27,199 nt of DNA from positions 1-27,199 of the forward strand of contig CAKPJK010000016.1 in the NCBI GenBank assembly GCA_934162615.1, read 5' to 3'. A program made the position numbers and the translations under genes. This DNA is from an uncultured Clostridia bacterium. Lineage in GTDB: Bacteria > Bacillota > Clostridia > TANB77 > CAG-508. How positions within the stretch are numbered: the first letter of the stretch is position 1; each line of letters begins with the position of its first letter. Positions 6,973 through 15,800 of this stretch are shown in pieces. A model generated the notes under the pieces. It saw only the letters and a program-made list of their open reading frames with translations, was not told the DNA's origin and ran no database searches.

Positions 6973-8193
6973 TTATTTTATATAATTTTTAAACATATTA
7001 TAAGCCTTATCAAGTGCCTTAACCAATTTATCTACATCCTCTTTTGTGTTGTAAATGTAGAAACTAGCTCTACAAGTAGAATCAATACCCAAGAATCTCA
7101 TAAGCGGTTGAGCACAATGATTTCCAGAGCGCACGCATACACCTTCTGAATCCAAAATGCTTGCAACATCATGTGGATGTACCCCTTTAATGTTGAATGA
7201 AATTACACTTGAATGATTTTCTTCATTTGGTGTCGTGTATAATGTTAGATAATCTAGTTTTGATAATTCTTGTCTTGCATATGCTATTACTTCATGTTCA
7301 ATTTCTTGTATTTTATCATATCCTAAGTTTTCAATATAGTCAATTGCAGCACCTAAACCAATTACGCCTTCAACATTTTGTGTACCAGCCTCGAATTTAT
7401 TTGGAAGTGGTGCAAATGTTGTATCTTGTTCATACACATATTCTATCATATCCCCACCCATTAAAAATGGAGTCATTTTATTTAATATTTCTCTTTTTCC
7501 ATATAATACACCTATTCCAAGTGGTGCAAGCATTTTATGTCCTGAAAATACTAGAAAATCAGCATCCAAATCTTGAACATCAATTTTCATATGTGGTATG
7601 CTTTGTGATGCATCAACTATTACTACTGCACCTTTTTTATGTGCATATTTTATTATTTTTTTCACATTGTTTATTGTCCCTAAAACATTTGAAACATGTG
7701 TAATTCCAACGATTTTTGTTTTGTTTGTAATTTTGTTTTCTATCTCTTCGTCTGTAATTTCATAGTTTTCGTTGATGTACATATAGTTCAACTTGCTTCC
7801 TGTTTGCTTTGTCATTTTTTGCCAAGGAACTAAATTCGAATGATGTTCCATTATTGAAATTACAACTTCATCATCTTTTTTTAGGTTGTCCAAACCATAT
7901 GAATATGCAATTAAGTTTAAACTTTCTGTTGCATTTTTTGAGAATATTATTTCTTCTCTGTGTTTTGCATTTATGAATTTAGCTATTTTTGTTCTTGTAT
8001 TTTCGTATTGTTCAGTTGCTTCTACACTTAAAGAATATGCTCCCCTATGTGGGTTTGCATTGTATTTTTGATAGAATTCTTCTACTGCTTTTATTACTTG
8101 TATTGGTTTTTGTGTTGTTGCTCCACTGTCTAGATATGTTATGTTTTCATTTTCTAGTAGTGGAAAATCTTTTTTTATTTGTTCTATATTCAT
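6973..8193 (-). CDS. sufS: Cysteine desulfurase SufS
   Basis: SufS is a PLP enzyme that takes sulfur from cysteine and hands it as persulfide to SufU for Fe-S cluster assembly. The 406-aa length is typical. The PLP lysine is K220 in FSGHKMLAPLGIGVLYG, and the catalytic cysteine is C360 in CVRSGNHCAQPLM. LDSGATTQKP, EHHSNLVPWQ and DASQSIPHM are class-II aminotransferase-fold motifs of the SufS/CsdA group. The ATG follows GGGAG, which lies inside the end of the preceding 66-aa ORF, only 3 nt away, so translation is coupled. No terminator is visible after the stop before the next promoter at 6960. It probably serves the SufBCD scaffold and may also supply MnmA. Confidence 0.96.
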   Translation of the reverse strand: MNIEQIKKDFPLLENENITYLDSGATTQKPIQVIKAVEEFYQKYNANPHRGAYSLSVEATEQYENTRTKIAKFINAKHREEIIFSKNATESLNLIAYSYGLDNLKKDDEVVISIMEHHSNLVPWQKMTKQTGSKLNYMYINENYEITDEEIENKITNKTKIVGITHVSNVLGTINNVKKIIKYAHKKGAVVIVDASQSIPHMKIDVQDLDADFLVFSGHKMLAPLGIGVLYGKREILNKMTPFLMGGDMIEYVYEQDTTFAPLPNKFEAGTQNVEGVIGLGAAIDYIENLGYDKIQEIEHEVIAYARQELSKLDYLTLYTTPNEENHSSVISFNIKGVHPHDVASILDSEGVCVRSGNHCAQPLMRFLGIDSTCRASFYIYNTKEDVDKLVKALDKAYNMFKNYIK

Positions 8194-8196
8194 AAA

Positions 8197-8397
8197 TTAT
8201 CTCCCATCATCTTCTATTTCAGATATTTGTTGATTTTCATTACATTCTTGTGTATATACTATTTTCTTTTCTTCTGAAAAAGCTTTTTCTATTTCATCAT
8301 AATTTGGTTTAATCGGATTTATTTTAATATCTTGGTATCTAATCATATTTTTCCATGTTTTCATAAAGTCATCCATAAACTCTCTTGAATTTTTCAT
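8197..8397 (-). CDS. Small hypothetical protein between sufD and sufS
   Basis: This ORF encodes 66 aa. The ATG has a good AGGAG eight nt upstream, and the stop lies 3 nt before sufS with the sufS ribosome-binding site inside its last codons, so it is very likely translated. The sequence is charged and soluble: a basic-aromatic half (DDFMKTWKNMIRYQDIKINPIKPNYDEI would be largely helical) and an acidic tail (QISEIEDDGR) with one cysteine. There is no membrane helix and no recognised domain. Its position in the operon suggests a part in SUF assembly or in setting sufS translation, but no function can be assigned. Confidence 0.65.
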   Translation of the reverse strand: MKNSREFMDDFMKTWKNMIRYQDIKINPIKPNYDEIEKAFSEEKKIVYTQECNENQQISEIEDDGR

Positions 8398-8430
8398 TAA
8401 CTCTTTCTCCTAAAAATTACAATTATATTA

Positions 8431-9498
8431 TTAGTCTAATCTTTTATCAATTTCTTGTAAAATTTCTTCTCTCAATTCTTCATTTTCAATTTTTTCTAAT
8501 ATTTGATTAAATCTAGCTCTAACCATTAATTTCATAGCCTCTTTAAGTTCAAAACCTCTACTCATAATATAGAATAATTCTTTCTCGCCAATTTTTCCAG
8601 CCGAACTTGAATGATTACCTTCAACCTCTTCTTCAGAACAAAGTAGCATTGGTAAAGCTATTGATTTAGCTGTATCTGATAATAACATACAAGCCTCGTT
8701 TTCATTTCCAGTAGCTTTTTTGCAACCTTTTTTGAAATCAATTGTTCCTTTAAAATGTTTTTTAGATGTATCTTTTAAAGCTCCTTGAACTTCTATATCA
8801 ATATTAGATTTCTTTCCTCTTAATTCACCTATATAATTTAAGTCAAAAACTTGATTTTCTTTTCCTAAATAAATTGTGTTTAGTTGATTATCACAATTAT
8901 CACCTTGTAAATTAGAATAATAATTTGTAATGCTATGTTTTCCGCCGAAGTCAACAATTGTATAATTAATTTTTGCATTTTCTTCAAACTCATTTTCAAT
9001 TGCTAAAAAATTATTTGATTTTGTATTCATTAAATTAACCAATACAATATTCAATTCTGCATTTTTTTCAGCTTTTGCTTTTATTATTCCATTGTGATAA
9101 CTTTCATTTTCTTGGTTTGAAGTATATTTTATTATTACTGTTGATTTTGTGTTTTCATTTGCAGTAATTTCTATGTTGTCTATTAAAATAGCATTTTCAT
9201 TATCAAAATTAAAATCTATTTCCGCTTCTGCTCTTTCATTTTGATTACTATTTATGTTTAATTTTATTTTTTGATTTGCTCCGTGTTTCACTTGACTTGT
9301 AAGTTCTTCACTTAAACCATAAACTAAATTTGTATCTGTATTGTTATTTATATTTATTTTAGATGTGTCACCAATTATTGTTACATTTTCAAATGTTGGT
9401 ATTACTTCTGGAACTTCAATATTTTCTAGTTTTATATTGTTTATTCTGAAGTTTTTTGCTGTTCTAACTGGTGTTTCATTTAATTTTAAATTTTCCAT
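8431..9498 (-). CDS. sufD: SUF scaffold subunit SufD
   Basis: SufD pairs with SufB and the ATPase SufC to build Fe-S clusters. The 355-aa protein has the SufBD beta-helix core and the family's C-terminal helical domain (SSSAGKIGEKELFYIMSRGFELKEAMKLMV). The core is divergent and rich in Asn and Lys. C-terminal MLLCSEEEVEGNHS carries the conserved Cys and His of the SufB-SufD interface. ATG at 9498 is preferred over TTG at 9501 because AAAGGA is then 7 nt away. Just upstream is the REP-like palindrome that separates it from sufB. It is shorter and less conserved than SufB, as usual for SufD. Confidence 0.9.
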   Translation of the reverse strand: MENLKLNETPVRTAKNFRINNIKLENIEVPEVIPTFENVTIIGDTSKININNNTDTNLVYGLSEELTSQVKHGANQKIKLNINSNQNERAEAEIDFNFDNENAILIDNIEITANENTKSTVIIKYTSNQENESYHNGIIKAKAEKNAELNIVLVNLMNTKSNNFLAIENEFEENAKINYTIVDFGGKHSITNYYSNLQGDNCDNQLNTIYLGKENQVFDLNYIGELRGKKSNIDIEVQGALKDTSKKHFKGTIDFKKGCKKATGNENEACMLLSDTAKSIALPMLLCSEEEVEGNHSSSAGKIGEKELFYIMSRGFELKEAMKLMVRARFNQILEKIENEELREEILQEIDKRLD

Positions 9499-9517
9499 CA
9501 ACTTTTCCTTTCTTATT

Positions 9518-9599
9518 TTTCGGGATATGGGGACGGGTCTTCAATCCCTTTTTTTTTATGATTTTTTCGGGATTGAAGACCCGTCCCCCTATCCCGAAA
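9518..9599. repeat. REP-like GC-rich palindrome between sufB and sufD
   Basis: Two arms of about 31 nt (9518-9548 and 9569-9599) are complementary except for one position and flank a 20-nt T-rich centre. The core GGGGACGGGTCTTCAATCCC is far richer in G+C than its surroundings. This resembles the repetitive palindromes dispersed in many clostridial genomes and linked there to RAYT-type transposases. No transposase is present here. Inside the operon its RNA would form a very stable hairpin that could block 3' exonucleases or lower sufD expression relative to sufB. No U-run follows on the minus strand, so a classic terminator is unlikely. Confidence 0.7.
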
Positions 9600-9601
9600 T
9601 T

Positions 9602-11002
9602 TTATCCTATTGCCCCTTCTAATTCTAAGTTAATAAGATTATTCATTTCAACCGCATATTCTACTGGTAATTCCTTTGCTATTGGATGTGCAAAACCTCT
9701 TACTATCATAGCCTTTGCGTCTTCCTCTGATAAGCCTCTACTCATTAAATAGAATATTGTTTTATCACTTATTTTTCCTATTTTGGCCTCGTGTGAAAAT
9801 TCAACTTCATCTGTTCTTATGTCATTTGTTGGTATTGTGTCTGAAATTGATATGTCGTCTAACATAAGTGATTCACATGATACTGATGATTTTGAATTTT
9901 TTGCATTTTCATTTATTCTTACTAAACTTCTATATGTGCATTTTCCACCGTTTTTTGATATTGATTTTGCATTTACTACACTTGATGTATTTGGTGCATT
10001 GTGAATTACTTTAAATCCATTGTCTAGGTTTTGTCCACCACCTGCAAATGATATTCCTGTAAATTCTGTTTTTGCACCTTCTCCATTTAATATACTCATT
10101 GGATATAGCATTGATATTTTTGACCCAAATGAACCTGATACCCAGTCCATTTTTGCATTTTTTCCTACTATTGCTTTTTTTGTATTTAAGTTAAGCATAT
10201 TTTTTGACCAGTTTTCTATTGTTGAATATCTTAAATAAGCATTGTCTGCTACATATAATTCAACACATCCAGCGTGTAAGTTTACTTTATTGTATTTTGG
10301 TGCTGAACATCCTTCTATAAAGTGTAAGCTTGCTCCTTCTTCTACAATTATCAATGTGTGTTCAAATTGTCCTGATTCTGGTGAGTTTAGTCTGAAGTAT
10401 GATTGTAATGGAACATCTACTTTTACTCCTTTTGGTACATATACAAATGAACCACCTGACCATACTGCTCCATGTAATGCAACAAATTTGTGGTCATTTA
10501 CTGATACACATTTCATAAAGTGTGATTTTACTAGTTCTGGATATTCTTTTACTGCTGTTTCCATATCTGTATAAATTACACCTTGTTTTATCAATTCTTC
10601 TTTCATACTATGGTAAACAACTTCTGAATCGTATTGTGCACCAACACCTGCAAGTGATGTCTTTTCTGCTTCTGGTATTCCCAATTTGTCAAATGTATTT
10701 TTAATATCCTCTGGAACATCATCCCATGAACTATTTAATTTTGACTTTGGTCTTACATATGTTGCAATTTCGTCCATATTTAATTCTGATAAATCTGGTC
10801 CCCATGTTGGCATTTCTAAGTTGTTATATACTTCTAATGCTTTTAGTCTGAATTCTCTCATCCAGTCTGGGTCATTTTTTTGTTTTGATATTTCTTCTAT
10901 TATTTCTGGTGTTAAACCTTTTTTTATTTTGAAGTCATATTCATCTTTGTTTTTTATATCATAGATATTTCTATTTATTTCTTCTAAATTTGTTTTTGAC
11001 AT
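9602..11002 (-). CDS. sufB: SUF scaffold subunit SufB
   Basis: SufB is the central scaffold on which the nascent Fe-S cluster forms, in a SufBC2D complex powered by SufC. The 466-aa length is typical. Conserved stretches include ALHGAVWSGGSFVYVPKGV, LHFIEGCSAPKYNKVNLHAGCVELYV (beta-helix with conserved cysteines) and the C-terminal HEAKIGKISDKTIFYLMSRGL. The ATG at 11002 follows AAAGGAC. The reading frame is intact and highly conserved. Between it and sufC lies a gene on the opposite strand, so either the suf transcript crosses about 330 nt of foreign sequence or sufB has its own promoter in 11003-11080. I could not identify a convincing one. Confidence 0.95.
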   Translation of the reverse strand: MSKTNLEEINRNIYDIKNKDEYDFKIKKGLTPEIIEEISKQKNDPDWMREFRLKALEVYNNLEMPTWGPDLSELNMDEIATYVRPKSKLNSSWDDVPEDIKNTFDKLGIPEAEKTSLAGVGAQYDSEVVYHSMKEELIKQGVIYTDMETAVKEYPELVKSHFMKCVSVNDHKFVALHGAVWSGGSFVYVPKGVKVDVPLQSYFRLNSPESGQFEHTLIIVEEGASLHFIEGCSAPKYNKVNLHAGCVELYVADNAYLRYSTIENWSKNMLNLNTKKAIVGKNAKMDWVSGSFGSKISMLYPMSILNGEGAKTEFTGISFAGGGQNLDNGFKVIHNAPNTSSVVNAKSISKNGGKCTYRSLVRINENAKNSKSSVSCESLMLDDISISDTIPTNDIRTDEVEFSHEAKIGKISDKTIFYLMSRGLSEEDAKAMIVRGFAHPIAKELPVEYAVEMNNLINLELEGAIG

Positions 11003-11042
11003 TTTATATAGTCCTTTCTAAAACTTGTATTTTATGTAAAAT

Positions 11043-11071
11043 TGTGGTATAATATTTTTATAAAAAACTTA
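11043..11071 (+). promoter_or_regulatory. Promoter of the 70-aa membrane protein gene
   Basis: The plus strand upstream of the gene has TTGTAT, a 17-nt spacer (TTTATGTAAAATTGTGG) and TATAAT, then AAGGAGG and the ATG at 11086. The -10 is perfect and the -35 has four of six positions. The coordinates are approximate within about 20 nt. Confidence 0.6.
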
Positions 11072-11085
11072 AGGAGGTCACTTAT

Positions 11086-11298
11086 ATGAAAGAAAGTTAT
11101 TTAACTCGGGGCATTTTTTATGGTATTGTAGGACTTATACTTACTATTTTTTCACTTTGTGTGTATATTCTAGAGGTATTTCCCGAATCAATTACGTTTC
11201 CTTGTACAGGATGCTTAGTTGCTATTGCAGTATCTAATATTGTCAAGTGTATCATTTCTTTAGCATTTCACTATGACGCAACTTATTATCCATTCTAG
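11086..11298 (+). CDS. Small two-helix membrane protein inside the suf operon, opposite strand
   Basis: This 70-aa protein is of unknown function. AAGGAGG at good spacing and the promoter support the start. There are two hydrophobic helices: residues 9-31 (GIFYGIVGLILTIFSLCVYI) and about 42-63 (CLVAIAVSNIVKCIISLAF). The loop between them contains a CTGC (C-x-x-C) pair that might bind metal or form a disulfide. It ends with its own hairpin terminator. The gene runs against the suf operon and sits exactly between sufC and sufB, so its mRNA is antisense to any sufC-sufB readthrough transcript. It looks like a later insertion; I found no flanking repeats. A regulatory role on suf is possible but is inference. 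Confidence 0.7.
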   Translation: MKESYLTRGIFYGIVGLILTIFSLCVYILEVFPESITFPCTGCLVAIAVSNIVKCIISLAFHYDATYYPF

Positions 11299-11305
11299 GT
11301 GGCCG

Positions 11306-11340
11306 GGGTAATAATCATTTTTTGATTATTACCCTATTTA
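11306..11340 (+). terminator. Terminator of the 70-aa gene, overlapping the sufC stop
   Basis: GGGTAATAATCA and TGATTATTACCC form a 12-bp stem (11306-11334) with a 5-nt loop, followed by TATTTATATT on the plus strand. The last base of the stem is the first base of the complement of the sufC TAG codon. On the minus strand no T-run follows, so suf readthrough remains possible. Confidence 0.6.
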
Positions 11341-12068
11341 TATTGTGCATATCCATTTTCTTCAATATCTGACGCCAATTCTTGTCCACCTGTTTTAACA
11401 ATTTTTCCATTAACCAAAACATGAACATAATCAACCTTTAAACTATGCAAAATTTTAGTGTTATGAGTAATAATTAAAACAGCATTATTATCATTTTTAA
11501 ACATCTCAATACCCTTTGAAACAGTCTTTATTGCATCAACATCAAGGCCTGAATCTGTTTCGTCAAGAATAGCAAGTTTTGGATTTAATACAAGCATTTG
11601 TAAAATCTCATTTTTCTTTTTTTCTCCACCTGAAAATCCAACATTTAAACTTCTTTCCATATTTTTAGGATTCATATTTAATTCTTCCATATATTTTTTT
11701 AATTCATCTTTAAATTGAAATATTTTTACTGGTTCACCTGTTATTTTATTTTTTGCGTATTTCAAGAAATTTGTAACTGAAACACCAGGAATTTCTTCTG
11801 GTAATTGGAATGACATAAATATTCCTTTTCTTGCGATTTCGTCAGTTCTTGATTTTGTAATATCCTCACCATCAAATGTTATTGTTCCATTTGTTTTTGT
11901 ATATTCTGGATTATTCAATATTGCATTTGCTGTTGTTGTCTTTCCTGAACCATTTGGTCCCATTATTACATGGATTTCTCCTTTTTTTATATCTAAGTCT
12001 ATTCCTTTTAATATTTCTTTTTCTCCTGCGTTTACATGTAAATCTTTTATTTCTAATAAATTACTCAT
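11334..12068 (-). CDS. sufC: SUF system ATPase SufC
   Basis: SufC is the ABC-type ATPase that drives conformational change of the SufB-SufD scaffold. Unlike transporter ATPases it works in the cytoplasm with no permease. The 244-aa protein has Walker A GPNGSGKTTT (37-46), the signature VGFSGGEKKK typical of SufC (instead of LSGGQ), Walker B LAILDETDSGLD and a switch histidine in IITHN. The ATG follows AAAGGA. It is the first structural suf gene after the regulator and the short coupled ORF. Its stop codon lies in the terminator hairpin of the opposite-strand gene. Confidence 0.96.
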   Translation of the reverse strand: MSNLLEIKDLHVNAGEKEILKGIDLDIKKGEIHVIMGPNGSGKTTTANAILNNPEYTKTNGTITFDGEDITKSRTDEIARKGIFMSFQLPEEIPGVSVTNFLKYAKNKITGEPVKIFQFKDELKKYMEELNMNPKNMERSLNVGFSGGEKKKNEILQMLVLNPKLAILDETDSGLDVDAIKTVSKGIEMFKNDNNAVLIITHNTKILHSLKVDYVHVLVNGKIVKTGGQELASDIEENGYAQYK

Positions 12069-12099
12069 TGTTTTAAATCCTTTCTTTTATTTCAAGGGA

Positions 12100-12177
12100 T
12101 TACAGAATCTCATCACCAAATCCCTCTTTTTTAATATCTAATTTTATAAATTTTTTAGTATAATCACTTAATTCCAT
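12100..12177 (-). CDS. 25-codon ORF coupled to the suf regulator
   Basis: The ATG overlaps the regulator's stop codon as TAATG, a classic reinitiation arrangement. The ORF reads MELSDYTKKF, then IKLDIKKEGFGDEIL, and stops 31 nt before sufC. It is lysine-rich and acidic without hydrophobic segments. The end of the ORF and its stop lie in the dyad GGGATT...AATCCC, so ribosome position could affect folding ahead of sufC. It may be a small protein, a translational relay or chance; TAATG overlaps alone are not proof. Confidence 0.4.
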   Translation of the reverse strand: MELSDYTKKFIKLDIKKEGFGDEIL

Positions 12178-12623
12178 TATTTTTTGAGAGTCCTTCGTGC
12201 ACAGCATCTGCACTTTTCTTTGTTAATATCATAATCACAGTCTAAATTTGTTAGTCCTAATTCTTTATGCACATATTTTGCCAATTTGTTTATTGTTTTA
12301 TCCGTTATTGCTAATTTTATTTTCTCAGCTTCGCTTTCTGCTTCTTCTTCATCTAAATTAAGCACATCTTTCAAAAATACATAAACTATATCATATGCTT
12401 CCAAAATCTTTTTCGCTAAATCTTCTCCTTTTTCTGTCAGTTCTATTGTTCCATATGATTCATAGTTTAGTAGTCCACTGTCTTTTAAGTTATAAATTGC
12501 TTTGTTTACACTTGGTTTTGTGCAGTTCATTTTTTTTGCAATGTCTGTTACCCTTATGTTTCCGTTTTGCTTTTTTAATATGTACATTGTTTTCAAGTAT
12601 TCTTCTGATGCTTTTGATATCAT
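12177..12623 (-). CDS. DtxR/MntR-fold transcription regulator with C-terminal cysteine cluster
   Basis: This is probably the regulator of the suf operon it heads. The 148-aa protein has the DtxR-family N-terminal winged helix: SEEYLKTMYIL, VTDIAKKMNCTKPSVNKAIYNL (helix-turn-helix about 24-46), and YGTIELTEKGEDLA. In DtxR/MntR the dimer domain ligands lie in RHRLLE and E(A/C)..LEH. Here those places read AYDIVYVFL and AEKIKLAITD, so the histidines and glutamate are replaced (K103, L104). Instead the C-terminus has C129, C138, C140 and C141 (LDCDYDINKEKCRCC). I infer that it senses Fe-S clusters, zinc or thiol state rather than Fe2+ or Mn2+. AGAGGAT precedes the ATG. A palindrome at its own promoter suggests autoregulation. 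Confidence 0.82.
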   Translation of the reverse strand: MISKASEEYLKTMYILKKQNGNIRVTDIAKKMNCTKPSVNKAIYNLKDSGLLNYESYGTIELTEKGEDLAKKILEAYDIVYVFLKDVLNLDEEEAESEAEKIKLAITDKTINKLAKYVHKELGLTNLDCDYDINKEKCRCCARRTLKK

Positions 12624-12690
12624 TTTTTATCCTCTCTTTTTGTAATTTTCCGGGATTTTATATAGTGTTTCTTTAATCCCTTTTTATTTT

Positions 12691-12708
12691 TGTTAACTCC
12701 GGTTAACA
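12691..12708. promoter_or_regulatory. Palindromic operator at the suf promoter
   Basis: TGTTAAC-TCCG-GTTAACA (12691-12708) is a perfect 7+4+7 dyad. It starts at the last base of the -10 and covers the transcription start, a position where a bound repressor would block initiation. The likely binder is the regulator encoded next at 12177-12623. Confidence 0.65.
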
Positions 12709-12736
12709 TTATACTCTCATATATAATGTTTGTCAA
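12708..12736 (-). promoter_or_regulatory. Consensus promoter of the suf operon
   Basis: The minus strand has TTGACA (12731-12736), a 17-nt spacer and TATAAT (12708-12713), a perfect sigma-A match. The leader to the regulator ATG is about 78 nt and contains a GGGATT...AATCCC dyad. Confidence 0.85.
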
Positions 12737-12745
12737 GGCTAACAT

Positions 12746-12824
12746 AGAACAAATCTGAAAAAATCTTTGATTTTTTCAGTAAATTTGTTCGTGCGCGAAA
12801 ATTTATGTAATAAATTTTCTGTGC
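12746..12824. repeat. 79-nt two-hairpin repeat, copy 1
   Basis: The first hairpin pairs GAACAAAT and CTGAAAAAATC with their complements around a 3-nt loop; the second pairs GAAAATTTAT with ATAAATTTTC. Between them is GTGCGC. Copy 2 at 27088-27166 is the same length and matches at 73 of 79 positions, with all differences in loops or a bulge. It begins 10 nt upstream of the suf -35. It does not resemble the sufB-sufD palindrome. Confidence 0.8.
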
Positions 12825-12834
12825 CATAATATAT

Positions 12835-12875
12835 AAAAATGACACATTTTGCTAATTTTAGCATGTGTCATTTTT
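12835..12875 (-). terminator. Terminator of the large surface protein gene
   Basis: The outer stem AAAAATGACACA pairs with TGTGTCATTTTT, and an inner stem TGCTAA pairs with TTAGCA; the run ATTTTTATATAT follows on the minus strand. It lies 18 nt after the stop codon. A-rich flanks make it potentially bidirectional. Confidence 0.7.
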
Positions 12876-12892
12876 AAATTTAAAATATTTTA

Positions 12893-15800
12893 TTAATTGT
12901 TTAATTTATATGGTGGTGATAATTTAGCGATACCAAAACATCCACCAGCAAATAGTAACTCTCCAGTTTTAGGGTTAACCTCTAAAGAATTTGTTTCAAA
13001 TCCTCCTTGTCTTCCCTGTTTTACAATAGAATTTGTTGTATTGCTTGTTACAACTTGGAAAGATTTTCCGCCGTCAACAGAACGATATAATGCACAATCA
13101 TTTAAAAATGTATTTCCCGCTCCACCACAGTAAATTATATTAGGGTCTATTGGATCTACTGCAACCTTAGAAATGCTGTATCCACCTTTTAAGTTTACAG
13201 GTGCTCTTTTATATTCTTCAACATATCTATTTAAAACACATTCTACACTACCATCTTTTGTTGATGTTTTATATAAATATCCACCTTCACAGGCAGCATA
13301 TGCTACTTCGTTTTTCCAGTCATATGCTACATCCATTACATGTACTGATGCGTATTTAGGATTTGGTATAAATTCTGTATTATTTACTTTTTTCCAAGTC
13401 TTTCCATCATCATAAGATGTTACAATATATTTTCCAGTTTCGTCCATTCCATATAATTCTTTTTGACCTTTTGGGTTATGTGTATAAACATTTATACAGC
13501 CATCCATTTTAGCCCAAGTATGTCCACCATCTTCACTTCTTAAGTCACATGCAAATAATACTTTTGGATTTGTTGGTGACTGGTAAGAAGATTCTATTCC
13601 TGCATTTATATTTTCTTTTGTAAAATACATTCCTGTATCTATAATTGTTTTTCCACCGTCAAATGTGATTTTCAATTTTCTTGGGTTATGCCATGAGTCT
13701 GATACTCCAACAAAATATGTATTTTCATCTACAGCATATCCTCCATAACAGAATCCGCCCCATCTGTAGCCTGACATACTAATATATTTCCATGTTTTGC
13801 CTCCATCGGTTGTTACACATCCATCATAATCCTGTGAACCAAAATATATAATATCTGGGTTATACACATTATAATGAACATTTCCACCACTTAATATTCC
13901 TGTAATTCCGTTACTATCCCATTTGAATGTTTTTCCACTGTCTGTACTTGAACTTGCATAATCTCCTTGTGTATGTATCCATACTTTGTTTTCATTAATT
14001 GGACTCCACATTGGAATACTCATTCTATTATTGTAAGGCATAAAACTTAATTCATCTGATAATGTTGATTTTTTCCATGTTTTTCCACCATCTGTACTGT
14101 AATATGGATAATTTTGATATGTCCCTTGTCTGTCTATGATTATCATCTTATTTGAATTTAATGGACTTACTTTTATGTTCATTGGCTGTGTTGTTGGATA
14201 TGAAGTTGATTCTATTTTATTAAAATTTTTTCCATCTTTTGAAATATATACTCCATTATTATTACAGTAATAAACATTTATTTTATTGTCTTTTTGTGCT
14301 GTTAAATCTAGTCCTGTAATGGTACCTTCAACTATTTTTTCAAAATTTTCACCTTTATCAGAGCTGTAATATATTCCATCATTTCTTGAAATATAAACAT
14401 CACCTGTATATGGATTTATTTTTATTGTTCCATCACTTAAATCATTGTTTATAAGATTCCATGTGTATCCACCATCTGTTGTCTTGTATAGACCTTTTTC
14501 ATTTTCTTCTAGATAATTATCTTCTGTTTCATATGCTGTTGACCAATATGCAACCATACATCTATTTTGTTCTTGATTATATGAAGACTCATCATATGCT
14601 ATTGCTTCTCTTATGTCTCTATGTCCTTTTACTAACATCATTTTAGTAAACTTCCATGATTTTCCGCCATCTTCTGAAATATATAATCCATTTGTATTAA
14701 ATGGTGAACCATTTATTCCAACTGCTACAACATATGATGGATTTTTAGGGTCTATTGAAAACGCTCCTGCTCCTCTTGACTGTAGTCCTGCATTTGACTG
14801 TTCCCAGTTTTTGCCCCCATCTTCTGAACGATATATTCCACCTACGTCTGTTCCATATAATACTAGTTTTCCGTCTTTACTTATAGTCATTCCTATTGGC
14901 CATTGGCAACCTTCTCCACCTGTTGTTACTCCTTGCTTTTGTAATAATTCTTTTGAAACCATTGGGACTGCTGACCATGATGTTATATTTGTTACATTAT
15001 TTTTATCATATGGACATTCCTTTTGTTGTTTTATCAATAATGATAAATCAATTATACTTAATTTGCTATCACTATTCATGTCTGCTTGTTCTAATGATGA
15101 TACATCTTTTGAATTTATTAAATATTCTTGCATTATTTCTATATCTTCATCATCTATAACTGAGCTTTGATTTATATCACCTAAGAATATTTCTGATGCT
15201 GCAAATACTGTACTTTGGCTTATTAATATTCCACAAATTATAAGCATCATCAATGTTTTTCTATTGTTCATATTTTTACAATATAGTAATATTATTGCTA
15301 TAATTGATAATATAATTAATGTTTTTTGTATTGTTCGGCTTGCCCCTGTTTTAGGAAATATTTTTGGTAAATCTTCTTCTGTTTTATTTGTAACTTTAAT
15401 TTCATTTGTTGAATTGTTTTTGTTCGAATTTATTATGTTATTTTGTTGATTGTTTTCTATTGTATTACCTATCGTATTTCCTGCAGTTATGTTTTCCTTG
15501 GTACTATTTATAACATCTCCTGTTGTGTTTTCAATTATATTTTCTGGTTTTGATGGTATTTCAGGTGTAGTTGGTTCTGAAGGTTTTGATGGTTCAGTTG
15601 GATCTGTTGGTTTTTCTATTAAACTTTCATTTATTTTTATTAAAATTTCATTTAATAAATTTTCATTTTTAAATTCTACTTTTCCATCTGAAGCTTTTAT
15701 ACCTTCTATTTTTATTTCAGTTTTTCCCTCTTTTGCACTATTTTTTGCTTTAAAATTCACTTTCAATATCTCTTTGTTAGTTTTTTCTTGTTTATTAATT

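Noticed and set aside
9518..9599. Rho-independent terminator between sufB and sufD
   Set aside because: No U-run follows the stem on the minus strand, and stopping here would cut off sufD, the 66-aa ORF and sufS.
12652..12682. CGGGAT...AATCCC segment in the suf leader as another copy of the sufB-sufD palindrome
   Set aside because: Only the ends resemble it; the GGGGACGGG core is missing and the dyad is six base pairs.
12746..12824. CRISPR repeat
   Set aside because: Only two copies 14 kb apart, no spacer array and no cas genes.
15269..15271. Internal start codon that would make the dockerin-propeller a separate protein
   Set aside because: The sequence before this ATG (TTGTAAAAAT) has no Shine-Dalgarno site, and the frame is continuous with the cohesin part.
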